NCBI RefSeq assembly: GCF_900114315.1
Contig: NZ_FOSQ01000012.1
Location: 62,001-126,000 of the forward strand
Source: Falsiroseomonas stagni DSM 19981
GTDB taxonomy: Bacteria; Pseudomonadota; Alphaproteobacteria; Acetobacterales; Acetobacteraceae
Direction of reading: 5' to 3'
Length of the DNA: 64,000 bases
The first letter of the stretch is position 1. Each line of letters begins with the position of its first letter. Shown piece by piece: positions 61,377 to 64,000 of the stretch. The notes below the pieces were generated by a model, which saw only the letters and a list, made by a program, of their open reading frames with translations, did no database searches and was not told where the DNA came from. A program made the position numbers and the translations under genes.

Positions 61377-62944
61377 CGGCGGCAGGCCAGGTCCTTCCAG
61401 ACCAGGCGGTTATGCGGACGCCACATGAAGCCTTCCATGCAGGTGGCGAAGACCTCATGCGTGCCGGGCAGGAAGGTCTCGACGAAGGTGGCGCTTTCCG
61501 CCTGGCTGCGCTGCGCGCGCGCGACGAGGTCGAGCCACTTCGCGTCATCACGCTCGATGACCGAGGCATCGATCAGCCCATCGAGTTCCGCGTTGTTGTT
61601 GCCGTTCACGTTGGAGCCACCGCGGGAATGGGCGGTGAGGAACATGTTGTAGGAGGGATCGGGCACGAAGGATGACGTCAGATGCGTCATGAAGGGCAGC
61701 GACCAGACATTGACCGCGCGGCGCGCGGTGATCTCGGTCGCGGGGATGCGGCGCGGCGTCACGCGGATGCCGGCGCGGGCCAGGCTCGCCTGCATCTGCA
61801 ACGCGAGAGGCTCCTCCCACCACCAGTTGGTGCTGTATTCCAGCGTGATGTCGAGGCCGTTGGGATGCCCCGCTTCCGCCAGCAGGGCGCGGGCGCGGTC
61901 GTAATCGGTCTCATAAGTATAGGCATCGATGGCGCCGGGGATCGGCGGGTTCAGCATGGAACGGCTGCGCGTGCCGATGCCGAGGAACACGGCCTCCCCG
62001 ATCGCGCGGTAGTCGGTGGCGTAGGCCACGGCCTGGCGGACGCGCACATCGGTGAAGGGCGCGATGCGCGGGTTCATGCGGACGGTGGCGCTGCCCGGCG
62101 CGGCCACGCTTTCGACGCGCACGTTGCGATCGCGGCGGAGATCCGCGATCTGCTGCAGGGGAAGCTGTTCGGCATATTGCACCTGGCCGGTGCGGACCAG
62201 CGCCACGCGCGTCGCCGGCGACGGCACTTCCCGCCACACGATGCGGCTGTAGAAGGGGCGCTCGAACTGGTAGCCGCGGTTCAGGACGAAGACCGCCTGC
62301 TGGCCGGCCGTCACGCTTTCCACGTGATAGGGGCCGAAGCCCGCGGTGTTGGAACCCAGCCAGCGCGCGGCGAAGGGGTCTTCCGGCGTCGCATGGCGCT
62401 TCGCCTCCGTGCTGTCGAACAGCGCCGGGATGTGCAGCGTCAGCACGCTGAGGAAGATGCGGTTCGCTTCCTTCAGGCGGAAGCGGACCTCGAAGCGGGA
62501 GATCTCCTCCACACTCTCGATCAGCGCGACGTTGCGGATGAAGAGGCCCGTGCGGCGCTGGGCGTTCGACTTCTCGAAGGTCCAGACGACATCGGCGGCG
62601 GTGAGCTCATTCCCGAAATGGCTGCGCATGCCGGGACGGATGCGGAAGACGTATTCCTTCCCATCCTCCGACACCGTCCAGGATTCCGCGAGATGCGACT
62701 CCACCCGGCCGGGATCGACCTCCGTCCGGCCATTCGCGCCGGGGCGCGTGGCGAAGCGGGTCAGGCCCTCATAGACATTGACCGAGGCCTCGATCTGGCC
62801 GGGCACCCAGATATCCGGGTCGAAGCCGCGGGGGGTGGAGACCATTGCCATGACCATGGTGCGGTCCTGCGCCGTGGCGGGCATGACGCCCAGCAGCGCG
62901 GCAAGCGCGGCGGTGGCGACCAGCAGGCGGCGGGGACTTGGCAT
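61373..62944 (-). CDS. ABC transporter solute-binding protein (SBP family 5)
   Basis: A 523-residue periplasmic binding protein with a signal peptide (RRLLVATAALAALLGVMPATAQ). It has the family-5 pattern: RGFDPDIWVPGQ near the mature start, LAESWTVSEDGKEYVFRIRPG, FGPYHVESVTAG and YATDYRAIGEAVF. The ATG at 62944 begins the signal peptide; an in-frame TTG at 62977 lacks a ribosome site. It is the first gene of the ABC part of the island and likely defines what the pathway degrades, but the ligand cannot be read off. Confidence 0.92.
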   Translation of the reverse strand: MPSPRRLLVATAALAALLGVMPATAQDRTMVMAMVSTPRGFDPDIWVPGQIEASVNVYEGLTRFATRPGANGRTEVDPGRVESHLAESWTVSEDGKEYVFRIRPGMRSHFGNELTAADVVWTFEKSNAQRRTGLFIRNVALIESVEEISRFEVRFRLKEANRIFLSVLTLHIPALFDSTEAKRHATPEDPFAARWLGSNTAGFGPYHVESVTAGQQAVFVLNRGYQFERPFYSRIVWREVPSPATRVALVRTGQVQYAEQLPLQQIADLRRDRNVRVESVAAPGSATVRMNPRIAPFTDVRVRQAVAYATDYRAIGEAVFLGIGTRSRSMLNPPIPGAIDAYTYETDYDRARALLAEAGHPNGLDITLEYSTNWWWEEPLALQMQASLARAGIRVTPRRIPATEITARRAVNVWSLPFMTHLTSSFVPDPSYNMFLTAHSRGGSNVNGNNNAELDGLIDASVIERDDAKWLDLVARAQRSQAESATFVETFLPGTHEVFATCMEGFMWRPHNRLVWKDLACRR

Positions 62945-62964
62945 GGGTGTTCTCGCCCGTCTCG

Positions 62965-62978
62965 GTTGTTCGGACAAC
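62965..62978. promoter_or_regulatory. short palindrome before the island ABC operon
   Basis: GTTGT-TCGG-ACAAC lies 21-34 bases upstream of the binding-protein start. It shares TTGTTCGGA with the palindrome before the IclR gene at 26360. It may be an operator or chance. Confidence 0.3.
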
Positions 62979-63010
62979 GCTAACGTCCAGCTTGCATCCC
63001 AGTCAACGGT

Positions 63011-63850
63011 TCAGTAGCGCTCCGGCCGGGGCCAGGGCTTCGCCATCAGCGGCGCGAGGTCCGGCGGCAGCACGGGCTTGTGGTCCGGCTGCCAGGTGAA
63101 GGGCTGGTCCGGGTCCTCCCAATCCGTGGTCTGCGGGCCGCCAACGCTGCGGAACAGCAGCAGCGTGCCGGTGGGGGACCCGTAGGGTGCGTGCTTGAAG
63201 AAGGGCGGCCGCCAGCAATAGGCGCCGGACTGCATGGTGCCGAGGTCCCCCGCCAGTTCGCCCGAGATCAGGAAGAACTCCTGCACCACGGGGTGGCGTT
63301 CGCTGCGCTCCCCCTGGCGGAAGGCGATGGTCGCCGTCAGGTAGGTGATCTCCCCCGTGTCGGGGTCCGTGCGCAGGCGGCGCATGCGGGCGGTGCTGGC
63401 CATGGATTGCAGGCCCATGGCCGCGAAGTCGCCATCCCAGATGTTGTCCGCGGCGGCCAGGCGGCGCACCAGGCGGCGTTCGTCGAAGGCACGGCCTTGC
63501 CCGCCCTGGGTCGCAACAGGCGTGGCGGAGAAGAAGGTGAGCACCGCCGCACCGTTCGCCGAGGAGAAGCCGCTGCGCGGCATGTCCTTCGGCAGGTGCG
63601 CGTAGGTGTGTTCGCCGTATTCGACGCCATCGATGGCGATGCCGCCATCCAGCACCCAGAATTCCTCATCCGCCGCCAGCCATTCGGGGTCACGGCTGTA
63701 CCCCGCGGGGTAGCGGATGATGCAGGAGACGGCGCCGGTGGCGTCATCGCGTGAGAGAATCTTCGCATCCGCGCCATCGCGCGCCGCGATCGCATCGTGC
63801 TGCCACGGCAGCGCCTGCGCCTGGATCCATTCGATATGAGGACGTGCCAT
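63011..63850 (-). CDS. bicupin protein (DUF4437-like)
   Basis: A 279-residue protein with two cupin-like halves: EEFWVLDGGIAIDGVEYGEHTYAHLP (about 60-90) and HPVVQEFFLISGELAGDLGTM through CWRPPFFKHAPYG (about 190-225). The second half keeps His and Glu candidates for a metal site (HPVVQEFF, FKHAPYG). The pattern resembles DUF4437/ChrR-like cupins. The function is unknown; it may be a dioxygenase, isomerase or sensor for the neighbouring catabolic island. The ATG at 63850 is used; an earlier in-frame one is Arg-rich. Confidence 0.75.
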   Translation of the reverse strand: MARPHIEWIQAQALPWQHDAIAARDGADAKILSRDDATGAVSCIIRYPAGYSRDPEWLAADEEFWVLDGGIAIDGVEYGEHTYAHLPKDMPRSGFSSANGAAVLTFFSATPVATQGGQGRAFDERRLVRRLAAADNIWDGDFAAMGLQSMASTARMRRLRTDPDTGEITYLTATIAFRQGERSERHPVVQEFFLISGELAGDLGTMQSGAYCWRPPFFKHAPYGSPTGTLLLFRSVGGPQTTDWEDPDQPFTWQPDHKPVLPPDLAPLMAKPWPRPERY

Positions 63851-63880
63851 GCGCCGCATCGCGCACCCGCGCACCGTCCC

Positions 63881-63902
63881 TGTCAAGGCGCGTGGATTGA
63901 CA
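63881..63902. promoter_or_regulatory. mirrored TTGACA boxes between divergent genes
   Basis: TGTCAA (63881-63886) and TTGACA (63897-63902) form a perfect 6-base inverted repeat with a 10-base centre, between the bicupin gene (minus) and a gene beginning at 63934 (plus). Each arm reads as an ideal -35 hexamer outward. Confidence 0.4.
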
Positions 63903-63933
63903 GCGCGCGCGCGCGGCCCCGATCCTTCGCCCC

Positions 63934-64000
63934 ATGCCCGATTTCACGCGACGCGGCGCCGCGCGCCACATGCTCATCTCCGACGGCATCCGTGCCTCCG
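63934..64000 (+). CDS. start of an unidentified gene (cut by window edge)
   Basis: An ATG at 63934 opens 22 codons up to the edge (MPDFTRRGAARHMLISDGIR...), divergent from the bicupin gene and 32 bases after a TTGACA box. The fragment is too short to identify. It could also be non-coding. Confidence 0.35.
   Translation, partial: MPDFTRRGAARHMLISDGIRAS

Overview
The window is very GC-rich (third codon positions almost all G or C). Gene content is dominated by solute uptake and small-molecule catabolism: three Bug/TctC periplasmic binding proteins, three ABC importers, hydantoinases, CoA ligases, SDRs, and GntR/IclR regulators. Together with the EtfBA / 3-hydroxybutyryl-CoA dehydrogenase group and the twin-helix small protein, this fits an alphaproteobacterial chromosome, most likely Acetobacteraceae (Roseomonas-like). 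That placement is an inference from style, not from a marker gene. I see no rRNA, tRNA, CRISPR array, transposase, integrase or phage gene. Coding density is high and most genes within operons overlap by 1-4 bases.

Layout. 1-8389: edge-truncated MscS-type channel (minus), MFS transporter, twin-helix small protein, etfB-etfA with a terminator, 3-hydroxybutyryl-CoA dehydrogenase, an enolase-superfamily enzyme, a K+ channel and an orphan TctC protein. 8390-8640: a non-coding block packed with perfect inverted repeats. 8643-20039: a GntR regulator divergent from a nine-gene operon (hyuA, hyuB, dppBCDF-like ABC genes, UroD-like enzyme, alpha/beta hydrolase, peptide-type binding protein). 20087-26360 (minus): IclR regulator, four-carbon acid-sugar kinase, PdxA2-like dehydrogenase, iron alcohol dehydrogenase, cytosolic sialidase-like protein and TctC, an acid-sugar catabolic operon. 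26465-29516: SDR and enoyl-CoA hydratase divergent from a CoA ligase. 29513-32584 (minus): flavoprotein monooxygenase-like protein, DsbA/HCCA-isomerase-like protein, M19-like protein.

32750-38762: an AcoX-type NAD-kinase-like protein, split glycine decarboxylase subunits GcvPA/GcvPB and a DadA-like FAD oxidase, with a convergent IclR regulator. No gcvT, gcvH or lpd lies nearby. A near-identical palindrome stands before this operon and before the IclR gene, suggesting one regulator for both sides. 38937-46342: sugar-type ABC importer, DHDPS-family lyase, two SDRs and a TIM-barrel isomerase. 46453-48530: isochorismatase-like hydrolase and dihydropyrimidinase.

48519-63850: an island with a GntR regulator, two paralogous amidohydrolase-2 proteins, three related alpha/beta-hydrolase domains (two fused in one protein) that lack the usual nucleophile, TctC, a CoA ligase, a VAO-type flavoprotein, a complete oligopeptide-type ABC importer and a bicupin. 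The best candidates for something undescribed are this island, where several enzymes share the same kind of departure from textbook catalytic residues, and the GcvPA/GcvPB-AcoX-FAD oxidase operon.
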